This document shows, in pieces, positions 53,259 through 62,185 of a DNA stretch of 64,000 bases. The number at the start of each line of letters is the position of its first letter. Position 1 is the stretch's first letter. This DNA is from Archaeoglobus neptunius (GTDB taxonomy: Archaea > Halobacteriota > Archaeoglobi > Archaeoglobales > Archaeoglobaceae), in contig NZ_JAEKIW010000003.1 in the NCBI RefSeq assembly GCF_016757965.1, positions 1-64,000 of the forward strand, given 5' to 3'. The notes beneath the pieces were generated by a model. It was not told the DNA's origin. It did no database searches and saw only the letters and a list, made by a program, of their open reading frames with translations. Made by a program: the position numbers and the translations under genes.

Positions 53259-54144
53259 ATGTGGTAGCCCGCGCCTTATTCGTGATTACAGAAGGGGAGA
53301 ATTCATCTGTCAGGATTGCGGGCTTGTAATTGAAGATACTTACATTGACGCCGGTCCTGAGTGGAGAGCCTTTGACAGCGAGCAGAGGGACAAAAGAAGC
53401 AGGGTTGGTGCGCCTGTAACCTATACTATCCACGACAAGGGACTGTCCACCATCATCGACTGGAGCAACAAGGACTATTACGGCAAGGCAATCTCTGTCA
53501 GAAACAGGGCACAGCTTTTCAGACTCAGAAAATGGCAGAGGAGGATAAGGATAAGCAATGCCACCGAAAGAAACCTCGCCTTCGCTTTAAGCGAGCTGGA
53601 CAGAATGGCCTCCGCCCTCGGACTGCCCAAGAGTGTCAGAGAGACGGCTGCTGTGATCTACAGAAAGGCGGTTGAAAAGAACCTGATAAGGGGAAGAAGC
53701 ATCGAAGGTGTTGTGGCTGCAGCTCTGTATGCCGCATGCAGACAGGCGGGAGTGCCAAGGACTCTCGATGAGATAGCAACTTACTCCAGAGTTGACAGGA
53801 AGGAAATCGGAAGAACCTACAGGTTCATAACGAGAGAACTTGGTCTGAAGCTTATGCCCACCAGTCCTGCCGATTACGTACCCAGATTTTGTGCTGCTCT
53901 CGGTTTGAGCGGTGAAGTGCAGAAGAAAGCCATTGAGATAATAAAGAAAGCTGAGGAAAGAGAGCTTACCAGCGGTAGGGGACCAACTGGGGTTGCTGCT
54001 GCCGCCATTTATGTGGCATCTATCCTTCTGGGTGAGAGGAGAACTCAGAGAGAGGTTGCCGAGGTTGCAGGGGTTACAGAAGTTACGATAAGGAACCGAT
54101 ACAAGGAACTTGCTGAAAAGCTCGGAATAGAAATTATTCTATAA
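53164..54144 (+). CDS. tfb: Transcription initiation factor B
   Basis: 326 residues. An N-terminal charged stretch ([16 protein letters not shown]...) comes before the zinc ribbon (C30, C33, C49, C52), the B-reader/linker ([21 protein letters not shown]) and two cyclin-fold repeats (about 130-220 and 225-326), with the BRE-contacting helix [18 protein letters not shown] at the end. The start cannot be moved: no ATG, GTG or TTG in frame lies between 53164 and the zinc ribbon. The first 95 bp overlap the gar1 tail in another frame; a GGTGA ribosome site lies within gar1 at 53151-53158. Confidence 0.96.
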   Translation: MAEVEKVREREVEKEVERKEIEREEDIEVCPECGSPRLIRDYRRGEFICQDCGLVIEDTYIDAGPEWRAFDSEQRDKRSRVGAPVTYTIHDKGLSTIIDWSNKDYYGKAISVRNRAQLFRLRKWQRRIRISNATERNLAFALSELDRMASALGLPKSVRETAAVIYRKAVEKNLIRGRSIEGVVAAALYAACRQAGVPRTLDEIATYSRVDRKEIGRTYRFITRELGLKLMPTSPADYVPRFCAALGLSGEVQKKAIEIIKKAEERELTSGRGPTGVAAAAIYVASILLGERRTQREVAEVAGVTEVTIRNRYKELAEKLGIEIIL

Positions 54145-54176
54145 TTTTTTTCAGATCTCCGACTGTGGTCAACCAA

Positions 54177-54257
54177 TCAAAAATAATTCACCAGCGCAAT
54201 CAATCCGGCTGCACTGAAAAACGCTATGTACGGCAGCAGTTTTCTGATTGTCTTCAT
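54177..54257 (-). CDS. Possible 26-residue single-helix protein
   Basis: ATG 54257 opens MKTIRKLLPYIAFFSAAGLI and ends ALVNYF, then TGA at 54177. A basic start and one hydrophobic helix are typical of tiny membrane proteins. AT-rich TATA-like sequence (AATATTTTAAATTT on the minus strand, about 54275-54290) lies 20-30 nt upstream. It fills the 216-bp gap between tfb and the broken receptor gene. Could be chance; there is no strong ribosome site. Confidence 0.3.
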   Translation of the reverse strand: MKTIRKLLPYIAFFSAAGLIALVNYF

Positions 54258-54319
54258 TCTTTCTTTCGAAAGTCGCAAATTTAAAATATTATATATTGTA
54301 ATTATCAACTTGTGGTTGT

Positions 54320-55356
54320 ATGAAACTTGCATATAATTCTTTGTGATGGTGGCAATTGCCTAGTTATTGCCACTGACGATAGTGGTGGGGACGACGCTGA
54401 CATCCCTGACCGGACTAAACAAGGATGTGACACTATCCATATACAGTATGGGCAATGAAGCAAAAACCACCAGCGAGAAGCTGACTGATGAATACCTGAA
54501 AAAATCGGGAGAGTACACAGTGCTTATACTGGCACAGGAAAATGCGCTGTGGCTTAGAGAGTATCTCTCATCCAAAAAGATTACCACACTACAGGAAATG
54601 CTGAACGATAGTGTCGTCCAGAACATCGGTAAACATAGATGGTTTGGCAAGGAGTACGTCTGGATAGCCGGAGTGTATGGGGATGGGGACTGGCGGCTTT
54701 TGGTCCACCCGCTGGGCGACGAGGTGAGAGGAAAACACATTATAAAGGATTTGCACTGGGACGAAAAGTATCCTGAGGTCGTACCGATCCTCCAGAACTC
54801 CGCCCTTGGAGGAACTGCAACCCTGAGCTGTGGATACTACACCTGGGGAGAGGTTTACGGCAAGCCTGCAAAGAAATACCTTTGCAACGTGCCGGTGAAC
54901 TACGAGGTTATCGATGAAAAGACCGGTAAGAGGATACCGCTGTCTGTGGGTACGGGTGCCTATCTCGACGGATACTTCAAAGAGATAACCAAATCCGAAG
55001 AAATGCCCGGTGCAACCGTGGCAGAAGAAATAGGCTCTAAGGTTGATGTTGCTGCGCCAGCGGCGTCGTTCAGAAGATTTCTGCGGCGATATACAACGTT
55101 GGAATTTTCTCAATTGTCAGCGTGGTCGTTGCCATTGCCGTTGCAGGATTGATTCTGGTTGCGAATAACAAACATTATATCGAAACCGGTTATAGATATC
55201 GCAGATGCGGCCGATAAAGTCAGCGAGGGAGAGCTTGACACACGAATTCCGCACCAGGGGAGAGATGACGAAATAGGGATACTGGCAAAAAGCATAGAGA
55301 GGCTGAGGAGGAGTCTTCAAGCTGCCGCTGAGAGTCTGGAAGGGGCCTTCAGGTGA
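54320..55356 (+). pseudogene. Broken Cache-HAMP receptor (chemotaxis-type sensor without signalling domain)
   Basis: Pieces in several frames: MKLAYNSL from ATG 54320, then VMVAIA and a TAG stop, then LLPLTIVVGTTLTSLTGLN (first helix), and an outside domain of about 230 residues with Cache-like features (YVWIAGVYGDGDWRLLVHPLGDEVRGKHI, CGYYTWGEVYGKPAKKYLCNVPV). A shift near 55050 leads to KISAAIYNVGIFSIVSVVVAIAVAGLILV (second helix), and one near 55155 to ITNIISKPVIDIADAADKVSEGELDTRIP...DDEIGILAKSIERL, a HAMP domain. It ends at 55356 with no methyl-accepting domain. At least three frame changes and one in-frame stop. Confidence 0.7.
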
Positions 55357-55571
55357 TGTTCATGCCCATCACCTACTCCATTTTTCTCGAAGAGCTGAAG
55401 AAGGAGATAGGTCCGCTGGCAAAGATCTTCCTTGACAGGGCAATGGATGCCTTGGGAATAGATGACATTACCAGTGAAAATTACAAGGACGTGCTCAACG
55501 TCCTCAAAATGAACAGAAAGATGAGGGAATTCGTGGAAATTGTCGAGAAAAAGCTGGAAGAGTTAGAGTGA
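55356..55571 (+). CDS. Small helical protein after the HAMP gene
   Basis: 71 residues from ATG 55356; ATG 55362 is possible. Overlaps the stop of the receptor gene by one base (TGATG), so it was its operon partner. All helix: TYSIFLEELKKEIGPLAKIFLDRAMDALGIDDITSENYKDVL, then a closing coil MREFVEIVEKKLEELE. No family recognised. It may be an effector or adaptor of HAMP-only sensors; that rests on position alone. Overlaps the end of the convergent gene by 9 bp. Confidence 0.5.
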   Translation: MFMPITYSIFLEELKKEIGPLAKIFLDRAMDALGIDDITSENYKDVLNVLKMNRKMREFVEIVEKKLEELE

Positions 55572-56054
55572 GAACTTCTCCATGGGAAAGTATTCTGTAA
55601 TATTTATGAGTGTTTCCCCACCCATGATTATATCGTAATTCCTGACAATAACTTTCCCTCCTTCTTTAATTCCCAGTTCCCTTGCGAGCCTGCTGTTTGA
55701 ATTCACAACCTTGGCCCATCTGATCTCCCTTCTTGCCTCTATTCTGTGCTTTTTCATTATTTTACCGATTGGAATATCAGCTTTCATTAAATCATCTTTA
55801 AAACTCTCTTCCAGCCTCTTTATTGGGGTTAGCGATATCGCCTTGGCGTAAATTTCCCCGTTCACTTCGAGATAAACGACTCTGTAGTTCACCTCCTCAC
55901 CAACATCCACATCCAGAATTTCAGAAATTTTATCATCTGCCGGAATTATCCTCTGTTCAACAGTTCTCACCTCAACCTTGCCTTGAGCGATTGCCTCGAT
56001 GATTGCCGTTATTGACCCATCTGTAGTCATCAGAATCCTGTGGATGGCATTCAT
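55563..56054 (-). CDS. Chorismate pyruvate-lyase-like protein (DUF98)
   Basis: 163 residues with the UbiC/UTRA-like fold: ILMTTDGSITAIIEAIAQGKVEVRTVEQ, NYRVVYLEVNGEIYAKAISLTPI, LMKADIPIGKIMKKHRIEARREIRWA, and ETLINITEYFP near the end (the Glu expected for chorismate binding). Such proteins may make 4-hydroxybenzoate from chorismate, which in methanogens and Archaeoglobus is a precursor of tetrahydromethanopterin. The family is recognised, the pathway link inferred. Overlaps the next gene start by 4 bp. Confidence 0.7.
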   Translation of the reverse strand: MNAIHRILMTTDGSITAIIEAIAQGKVEVRTVEQRIIPADDKISEILDVDVGEEVNYRVVYLEVNGEIYAKAISLTPIKRLEESFKDDLMKADIPIGKIMKKHRIEARREIRWAKVVNSNSRLARELGIKEGGKVIVRNYDIIMGGETLINITEYFPMEKFSL

Positions 56055-57007
56055 AGCCTTTCAAGCTCCTTTACCGGCCTCCCATCTTTTGTTTCCGGTG
56101 CAACATAGTCAAGGAATCTCGAAAATGGTATGTTGTGAAGTCTGAACGTTACCTTTATCGGAGATAAAACAGCATTCTCATCGCAGAAGTTTATTCTGGA
56201 GACGGTTGCCGTCTGCTTGTTGAGGAAGACTGTTATCTCACCACCTCTCCGACCCTTCAAAATTTCTGACCTCGCAGTGTCAAGAATTCTCTGCCTTCTC
56301 AGCAATTCTCTAAATCTATCGAGACTTCTGGCCTTTGCAACCACCCTGCCATCCTCAATTTTCATATCAGCATCAGGAAAGAGGTTTTTTATCGCCCGGA
56401 CTACCTTTTCCTCATCCTCTGTCGGATGAATCCTAGTTTCAATTTCTATCTCCACATTTCTTGCGATTTTCAGCAAAATCTCCCTTACAGTCTCGATGAA
56501 ATCTTCATAGTCACCCGTATTCTCTACGGTGAAGTCCGCAATTTCCATGGCCTCCTTTAAACCCCACGATTCCTCTCTCCTATCTCTCTCCATCAGATCT
56601 TCGATTCTTCCGACATCGTCACTCCTCTTTCTAGTCTTTGCCCTCTCAAATCTCACCTCAAGAGGGGATTCGATAGCAATTAGAATAAAATCATCACCAA
56701 ATACTTTTCTGAATCTCTCGATCTCGGCAATCCCCCTTATTCCATCAACCACAACAACATCCTTTTCTCCGGCAGCCTCCCTTATTCTGGGTATGCACCT
56801 CTTTGCAATGGCGTCCATGCCCTCCGTTTGCCTCAATTCCGATGCCACTCTACCCAGATTTCCATCGGTAAGTTCCAGCCCTCTTCTCATTACCTCTTCT
56901 CTAACAACATCTCCCATAACGACAACAGGTATCCCGAGGTCTCTCGCAACTTCTGCAGCGGTACTCTTACCGCTCAGAGGATAGCCCACAAACGCTATTA
57001 CCTTCAT
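56051..57007 (-). CDS. UPF0200/UPF0201 fusion protein (dephospho-CoA kinase-like P-loop + RNA-binding-like domain)
   Basis: 318 residues from ATG 57007 (MKVIAFVGYPLSGKSTAAEV); GTG starts four or five codons upstream are also possible. Residues 1-180 form a P-loop kinase domain with Walker A GYPLSGKS (8-15), VVVVDGIRGIAEIERF and a lid-like ERAKTRKRSDD. The rest (about 185-318) matches UPF0201, with ETRIHPTEDEEKVVRAIKNLFPDA. The same fusion is known in Archaeoglobus fulgidus. The kinase part may act on dephospho-CoA or a nucleoside; unproven. Coupled with the chorismate-lyase-like gene. Confidence 0.85.
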   Translation of the reverse strand: MKVIAFVGYPLSGKSTAAEVARDLGIPVVVMGDVVREEVMRRGLELTDGNLGRVASELRQTEGMDAIAKRCIPRIREAAGEKDVVVVDGIRGIAEIERFRKVFGDDFILIAIESPLEVRFERAKTRKRSDDVGRIEDLMERDRREESWGLKEAMEIADFTVENTGDYEDFIETVREILLKIARNVEIEIETRIHPTEDEEKVVRAIKNLFPDADMKIEDGRVVAKARSLDRFRELLRRQRILDTARSEILKGRRGGEITVFLNKQTATVSRINFCDENAVLSPIKVTFRLHNIPFSRFLDYVAPETKDGRPVKELERL

Positions 57008-57374
57008 TGTCAACACCACAACGACAGTGTATCAGGCTGTAATATGCGGCAGCAATTCTGAGGTCCTTCTCATCCGCTGAAGGTCGCCCTGCCAGAATTT
57101 CAACCTCCTCAGCCTTAACTTCTTTCCTTTCAACACAATCGTAAATCCACATCTCTTCCCCTGAGATCACAACAGCATATCTGGCTCCTCTGACTCTCGC
57201 ATAGCTTTCCACAAACCTCTTTACCGGTGACGTTGCCGTGGGAGAGGCAAAGTCAATGCAGAGCACAAGCCTGTCATTGTAAAAGCCAAGGTACGAGCAT
57301 TTAACATAACATGACTCTCTTTCAAGCTCAATTCTGATTCCATCGTCTGGTTTCAGCTCAACACACTCAATCAT
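56967..57374 (-). CDS. Unknown protein with a nuclease-like (HSDR_N-like) pattern
   Basis: 135 residues. The middle reads RLVLCIDFASPTATSPVKRFVESYARVRGARYAVVISGEEMWIYDC, similar in shape to the core of type I restriction subunit N-terminal domains (strand with acidic residue, helix with repeated Tyr/Arg, strand ending in G-E-x-W-x-I-Y-D). The E-x-K of an active nuclease is not seen. Six cysteines are spread along the chain, two in IHCRCGVD. It overlaps livM by 4 bp upstream and the UPF0200 gene by about 40 bp downstream. Confidence 0.5.
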   Translation of the reverse strand: MIECVELKPDDGIRIELERESCYVKCSYLGFYNDRLVLCIDFASPTATSPVKRFVESYARVRGARYAVVISGEEMWIYDCVERKEVKAEEVEILAGRPSADEKDLRIAAAYYSLIHCRCGVDNEGNSVCGLSSER

Positions 57375-58408
57375 ACCGCCTCACGGATTTTTGCTGCGAT
57401 TTTCTTTACGGGTTGTGTGAATATTGGCTTCTCCTTTATAAGACCTTCAGGTCTGTAAAGCAGGACAAAGTACATCAAAAGGCCAAAGAGTATGTACTCC
57501 AGCCAGACGGCTTCGAAAGGCAGGTGTAGGATCGTTCTGATTTCGTGCTTGTAGATCGTTAGAAGTATTTTTACAATGACGAATGTCAGGGTTCCCACAA
57601 CCACACCTCTGTTGTTGCCAGCACCACCAAGAAGTATCATGAGGAACGGGTAAAATGTCCACTCCACCCTGGAAAAGCTTGTAGCTATGACATTTACAGA
57701 ATACAGTGAATAAAGGGCTCCAGCGAGGGACGCAATAGCCGAACCGATGGATACGGCTTTGATTCTCAGCATCATCACACTTTTTCCGGTTGCTTCCACA
57801 ACAGACTCATTTTCCCTCATCGCCCTGAGAAGTCGGCCAAAAGGCGAATTCGTCAGTTTACCAACGAATATATACACGACCAATGCCACCAGGAGTGTTA
57901 TCACCGTAAATACGAGCATTCTGTCCTCACCGGGAATGAAGGCGAGAACATCTGGAGTTGACACGCCGTAGTAACCGCCGATAATTGTGGTGTCATAATT
58001 GCATACCATAAACATAACTTCGCTGATTGCCAGAAGTGTAATGGCAAGATAGTCCTCCGAGAGCTTGGCACTTGGAAGAATGAACAATGCTCCCGTCACC
58101 GCACCAAGCACTGCAGCGGTAATGAGGTAGACCAGAAGCAAACCGATTCCGTATGCCGGGTTCGATGCTATTATTTCGTTTGTCATGCTTCTTATCTGTG
58201 CACTGGCTGTGATCAGATCTCCACTGACACCAAAATAGAGAATCAGCAGCCTGTTAACAACTCCACCAACTGCCACTGCACCCATCAACACTGCCAGAGC
58301 TCTACCAAAGTTAGGAATGCCCGCAAATCCATACTCGAGGTTCAGGCTGAGGGTAACTATTGTGTAAAGCCCAAACCACAGTGCTATTGTGATGATAATC
58401 TCTTCCAT
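57371..58408 (-). CDS. livM: Branched-chain amino acid-type ABC permease LivM
   Basis: 345 residues with about ten helices. Family signs: TLSLNLEYGFAGIPNFGRALAVLMGA near the start, LSEDYLAITLLAISEV, GRLLRAMRENESVVEATGKSV (coupling loop) and FYPFLMILLGGAGNNRGVVVGTL. Pairs with LivH. Starts 25 bp inside the end of livH on the same strand. Confidence 0.9.
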   Translation of the reverse strand: MEEIIITIALWFGLYTIVTLSLNLEYGFAGIPNFGRALAVLMGAVAVGGVVNRLLILYFGVSGDLITASAQIRSMTNEIIASNPAYGIGLLLVYLITAAVLGAVTGALFILPSAKLSEDYLAITLLAISEVMFMVCNYDTTIIGGYYGVSTPDVLAFIPGEDRMLVFTVITLLVALVVYIFVGKLTNSPFGRLLRAMRENESVVEATGKSVMMLRIKAVSIGSAIASLAGALYSLYSVNVIATSFSRVEWTFYPFLMILLGGAGNNRGVVVGTLTFVIVKILLTIYKHEIRTILHLPFEAVWLEYILFGLLMYFVLLYRPEGLIKEKPIFTQPVKKIAAKIREAV

Positions 58409-59304
58409 ACCAACCGCCTCCAGTTAATTCCGGTGATACCTGTTGGTGCGACAATCAACATCGCAACAAGCACCACAAGTGAGATAACCTTGCTGTACAG
58501 AAGAACCCCCGTTCCAAACACTGCTGCAAGATTATAGGTCAGATACGATTCCGAAAATCCGATTATGTATCCTCCAACAAGTGCACCGTTGATGTTGGAC
58601 AGACCGCCAATGATGCTGGCAGCAAATATCGAAACAATGATTATCGCTCCAGTTGAAGGAAAGATCTCCTGTCTAAATGGCAACAGAACTCCAGCCATCG
58701 CTGCAAGAGCTCCAGATAGGAACCACGAGAAAAGTCTGGTGTACTCAACGTTTACACCCATCACTTCTGCCAGATCGGGATTTTCCATCGACGCTCGTAA
58801 AGCCACGCCAAACTTTGTTTTGTAGAGAAGCAGAAAAAGACCGAACAGAGATATAAAAATGACCAGAGAAGAAATAAAGAGTATCCCGGAAACTCCAAAA
58901 ATGTTGAAATCATACTGAATGAAAATAAATCTGGATGCGGATTTGTGCGTAATCCCCGCAAGGTAATCGGAGTAGGAACCCAGTATCCCAAGCAATACCA
59001 GATCGAGCGCCAGAGTTGATATCATTAGTATAACGATGGAAGCTTCTCTCCGTATCAGGGGCTTAAGCATGAGAATGTAAACGGCCAGTCCCATCAACCC
59101 ACCCAGAACAAATGATACGGGAATAGACTGGTATGGGTGGAGATTGAGAATGCGAAGAAGTGAAAGAGAGATGTACGATCCGAAAACAGCAAACGAGCCC
59201 TGAGCAAAGTTCGGTACCCCTGTAGTAATGTAGGTTAGAGTCAAACCTACGCTCAGGAGCACCAGAAGGTTCGAGTAAACAATCGCTCCTTCTACAACAC
59301 TCAT
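58384..59304 (-). CDS. livH: Branched-chain amino acid-type ABC permease LivH
   Basis: 306 residues with eight helices. Typical: YITTGVPNFAQGSFAVFGSYISLSLLR (1-50 part), GVALRASMENPDLAEVMGVNVEYTRLFSWFLSGALAAMAGVLL (coupling loop) and AASIIGGLSNINGALVGGYIIGFSE. First gene of the leftward livH-livM unit; divergent from the binding-protein gene with a shared 50-bp promoter region (TTTTAAAATATTAACG, 59322-59340). Confidence 0.92.
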   Translation of the reverse strand: MSVVEGAIVYSNLLVLLSVGLTLTYITTGVPNFAQGSFAVFGSYISLSLLRILNLHPYQSIPVSFVLGGLMGLAVYILMLKPLIRREASIVILMISTLALDLVLLGILGSYSDYLAGITHKSASRFIFIQYDFNIFGVSGILFISSLVIFISLFGLFLLLYKTKFGVALRASMENPDLAEVMGVNVEYTRLFSWFLSGALAAMAGVLLPFRQEIFPSTGAIIIVSIFAASIIGGLSNINGALVGGYIIGFSESYLTYNLAAVFGTGVLLYSKVISLVVLVAMLIVAPTGITGINWRRLVWKRLSSQ

Positions 59305-59354
59305 GGTCGTTGCATTCAGTAAAGTTTTAAAATATTAACGTTTTTACTTAGAAC

Positions 59355-60725
59355 ATGATTCGTGCTAGAGTGTGCATATTGGTAGCTGTGCTGACAATCC
59401 TGTCGGCCGCAGCAGTCGCATCTGCAGAAGAAATAAAAATAGGAGTGCTGGTGGATCTTTCAGGTCCGCTGACAACTTACGGAACAGATATCAAAAACAC
59501 CCTTGAGATAGCAAAAGAAGATATCAACGCCTATTTCAAGTCCAAAGACCTGCCCTACACCGTCAATTTCTACGTCGAGGACACGAAGGTCGATCCAAAC
59601 ATCGCACTTCAAAAGATACAGGACCTGTATGCCAAGGGAATAAATCTGGTAATAGGCCCAATGGGTAGTGGAGAGGTTTCCAACATAAAAAGTTTCGTCA
59701 CATCCAACAAGATAATCATAGTTTCGCCATCTTCAACCGCTCTACCGAGCCTGATTGGTGTTACAAAGCCGGAGGAGAAGAAATATATCTTCAGGTTTGT
59801 TGGAACCGATGACCTGCAGACCGACGCCATAACCGCCGAACTCAAGGATATGGGTGTGAAGGCGGTGGTTATCACATACATTGGCAACGCATGGGGCAAG
59901 GGTCTTTATGAGACAATAAAGCCCAAACTTGAGAAGGCCGGAATTGAAATAAAGAGCCACGTTGAATATCCCGATCCGCCACCGGCCGACTTCTCACCCT
60001 ACATTGCCGAGATGGAAAACACGGTGTCCGATCTGCTGAAAACATATAAACCATCCGAGATTGCGATTGTTGCCTTCAGCTACGAGGAAACTGCAACCCT
60101 GCTTGCACAGACCAAAAGTGATAGCCCGCTCCTCAGCGTCATCTGGCTTGGATCAGACGGTACTGCACTGAGCAGCAAGGCGCTTGATGTTTGCGACAAG
60201 GCATCCAGGGTCGGTCTGTACTCGACACTGTTCGAATCGAAGGGCAAGGCCTTTGATGAACTGAAGGCAAAGTATAAGGAAAAGGGGTTCGGAGAGGAGC
60301 CCTACCAGTATGCAATGAATGCCTACGATGCCGCATGGGTTCTGGCCTTGAGTTACGTGAAGGTTGTACAGGAAAACGGCAAGTATGACGCAGATATTAT
60401 GGCCGAAACGATTCCAAAAGTAACGATTGACTACAGCGAGGGCAAGTACGGAGTGTATCCCGTCACAGGAACGATAAAGCTCAACGAGTGGAACGACAGA
60501 GCAAGCGGTGACTACGCCATCTACTACGTAACCAAGCAGTGCAATTGGGACAAAGCCGGACTTTGGGTATTCGCAGAGAACAAGATTGAGTGGTCTCACA
60601 AGCCTGAAGCTCCAGCACCACCCGTAACAACCACAACCCAGGCAGCAAAGAGAACACCGGGATTTGAGGCCGCACTTGCAGCAGTTGGATTGATTGCAGG
60701 AGCATACTTGCTTAGAAGAAGGTAG
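59355..60725 (+). CDS. livK: Liv-type substrate-binding protein with PGF-CTERM anchor
   Basis: 456 residues. A signal peptide (VCILVAVLTILSAAAVASAEE) without lipobox is followed by a periplasmic-binding fold of the Leu/Ile/Val type (IKIGVLVDLSGPLTTYGTDIKNTLEIAKEDIN, NLVIGPMGSGEVSNIKSFV, IIVSPSSTALPSL). At the end stands a Thr-rich linker (VTTTTQAAK) and RTPGFEAALAAVGLIAGAYLLRRR, a PGF-CTERM signal for archaeosortase and lipid attachment. So this protein is held at its C terminus, while the other binding proteins of this window use an N-terminal lipobox. Ligand probably an amino acid or amide. Confidence 0.92.
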   Translation: MIRARVCILVAVLTILSAAAVASAEEIKIGVLVDLSGPLTTYGTDIKNTLEIAKEDINAYFKSKDLPYTVNFYVEDTKVDPNIALQKIQDLYAKGINLVIGPMGSGEVSNIKSFVTSNKIIIVSPSSTALPSLIGVTKPEEKKYIFRFVGTDDLQTDAITAELKDMGVKAVVITYIGNAWGKGLYETIKPKLEKAGIEIKSHVEYPDPPPADFSPYIAEMENTVSDLLKTYKPSEIAIVAFSYEETATLLAQTKSDSPLLSVIWLGSDGTALSSKALDVCDKASRVGLYSTLFESKGKAFDELKAKYKEKGFGEEPYQYAMNAYDAAWVLALSYVKVVQENGKYDADIMAETIPKVTIDYSEGKYGVYPVTGTIKLNEWNDRASGDYAIYYVTKQCNWDKAGLWVFAENKIEWSHKPEAPAPPVTTTTQAAKRTPGFEAALAAVGLIAGAYLLRRR

Positions 60726-60726
60726 C

Positions 60727-61509
60727 ATGAAGAACGACATTATCCTCAAGACTCAAAATCTTTCTAAATTTTTTGATGGTTTGAAAGCCCTGAACAGAGT
60801 CAACATAAACGTCAAGAGAGGCAGTATTACCCTTGTTATTGGCCCTAACGGTAGCGGAAAGACGACGTTCATAAACACCGTATCAGGGTTTTACAGAGCA
60901 GACGAGGGCAGGGTGTTTTTTGAGGACAGAGAGATAACAAACAAACCGCCCCATGAGATTAGCAAATTTGGAATAGCAAGAACCTTCCAGATCCCACAGC
61001 CGCTTAAAAAGATGACCGTTCTTGAGAACCTGCTTATAGCACCCGACGACTACGGAGTGGGTGTTCTGAACTCGATTATGGGGAGATGGATCAAAGACGA
61101 GGAAGAAATCGTAGAGAAGGCATTTAAAATCCTTGAATTTCTCAAAATCGACCATCTCTGGGACTCCGAGGCTCAGAATCTCAGTGGTGGTCAACTGAAA
61201 CTGCTCGAAGTCGGAAGAGCACTGATGAGGGATGTCAAGCTGATCATTATGGATGAGCCGATAGCCGGAGTCAATCCTGTTCTCTCACACAGCATGCTTG
61301 ACAGGTTTGTTGAGCTGAAAAAAATGGGAATGAGTTTCCTCATAGTTGAGCACAGACTCGACATAGTGCTTAAATACACAGACCACATTTATGTTATGGC
61401 TAATGGTAGCGTGATTGCGGAGGGCAAGGAAGAGGATATCCTGAACAATCCAAAAGTGGTGGAGGTGTATCTCGGTGCTTCGGACAGTGAAATTGAATGC
61501 GGGATATAA
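60727..61509 (+). CDS. livG: Liv-type ABC ATPase LivG
   Basis: 260 residues from ATG 60727. Walker [32 protein letters not shown], signature [16 protein letters not shown], Walker [14 protein letters not shown] and H-loop VEHRLD are present. The line IARTFQ is typical for LivG. One base separates it from the binding-protein gene stop; it overlaps livF by 35 bp. Confidence 0.93.
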   Translation: MKNDIILKTQNLSKFFDGLKALNRVNINVKRGSITLVIGPNGSGKTTFINTVSGFYRADEGRVFFEDREITNKPPHEISKFGIARTFQIPQPLKKMTVLENLLIAPDDYGVGVLNSIMGRWIKDEEEIVEKAFKILEFLKIDHLWDSEAQNLSGGQLKLLEVGRALMRDVKLIIMDEPIAGVNPVLSHSMLDRFVELKKMGMSFLIVEHRLDIVLKYTDHIYVMANGSVIAEGKEEDILNNPKVVEVYLGASDSEIECGI

Positions 61510-62185
61510 GGAGCTTCACATCCTGTTTGATGTGGATGCGGAGATGAAAAAGAACAAGATAACAACCATAGTCGGCCCTAACGGCAGTGGAAAGTCCACT
61601 TTGCTAAAATCAATATTTGGACTTGCCACCGTTCATTCGGGGCAGGTGTTCTACAATGGCAGCGAAATTACCGGGTATCCTCCCCACAGCAGAACCAAGC
61701 TTGGTATAGCCTATCTTCCCCAGACGGACAACGTTTTCGCCAATCTCACTGTCGAGGAGAATCTGAAAATTGCCGCCTACACTGTTGATAAGGATGAAGT
61801 TAAGGACAGAATTGACACTGCCCTACAGTCCTTTCCAGAACTCCAGAACTTCATGAAAAGGAAAGCAGGTACACTTAGCGGTGGAGAAAGACAGATGCTT
61901 GCAATGGCAACGGCTCTGGTCAGAAAAGCCAGCGTCCTGATGCTCGATGAGCCTACAGCTCAGCTATCACCGAAATTCGCCGAGATAATATTCGACAGAA
62001 TTCTTATGCTCAGAGACGATTTGAAGCTGACGGTTTTGCTGGTTGAGCAGAACGTCCAGAGAGCCCTTGAGATAAGTGACTACGCCTATCTGCTTGTAAG
62101 CGGAAGAGTGGCATTCGAAGGGAAAGCAGAGGATCTCTTGGAGCACGAAAAATTTGAGAAGCTCTGCATGGGCATTGTGGACTAA
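61475..62185 (+). CDS. livF: Liv-type ABC ATPase LivF
   Basis: 236 residues from GTG 61475 ([21 protein letters not shown]), which fits the family start and lies inside the end of livG. Walker [32 protein letters not shown], signature [16 protein letters not shown], Walker [26 protein letters not shown]. Completes the five-part transporter. The end overlaps the end of the convergent helicase by 4 bp. Confidence 0.93.
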   Translation: MLRTVKLNAGYKELHILFDVDAEMKKNKITTIVGPNGSGKSTLLKSIFGLATVHSGQVFYNGSEITGYPPHSRTKLGIAYLPQTDNVFANLTVEENLKIAAYTVDKDEVKDRIDTALQSFPELQNFMKRKAGTLSGGERQMLAMATALVRKASVLMLDEPTAQLSPKFAEIIFDRILMLRDDLKLTVLLVEQNVQRALEISDYAYLLVSGRVAFEGKAEDLLEHEKFEKLCMGIVD

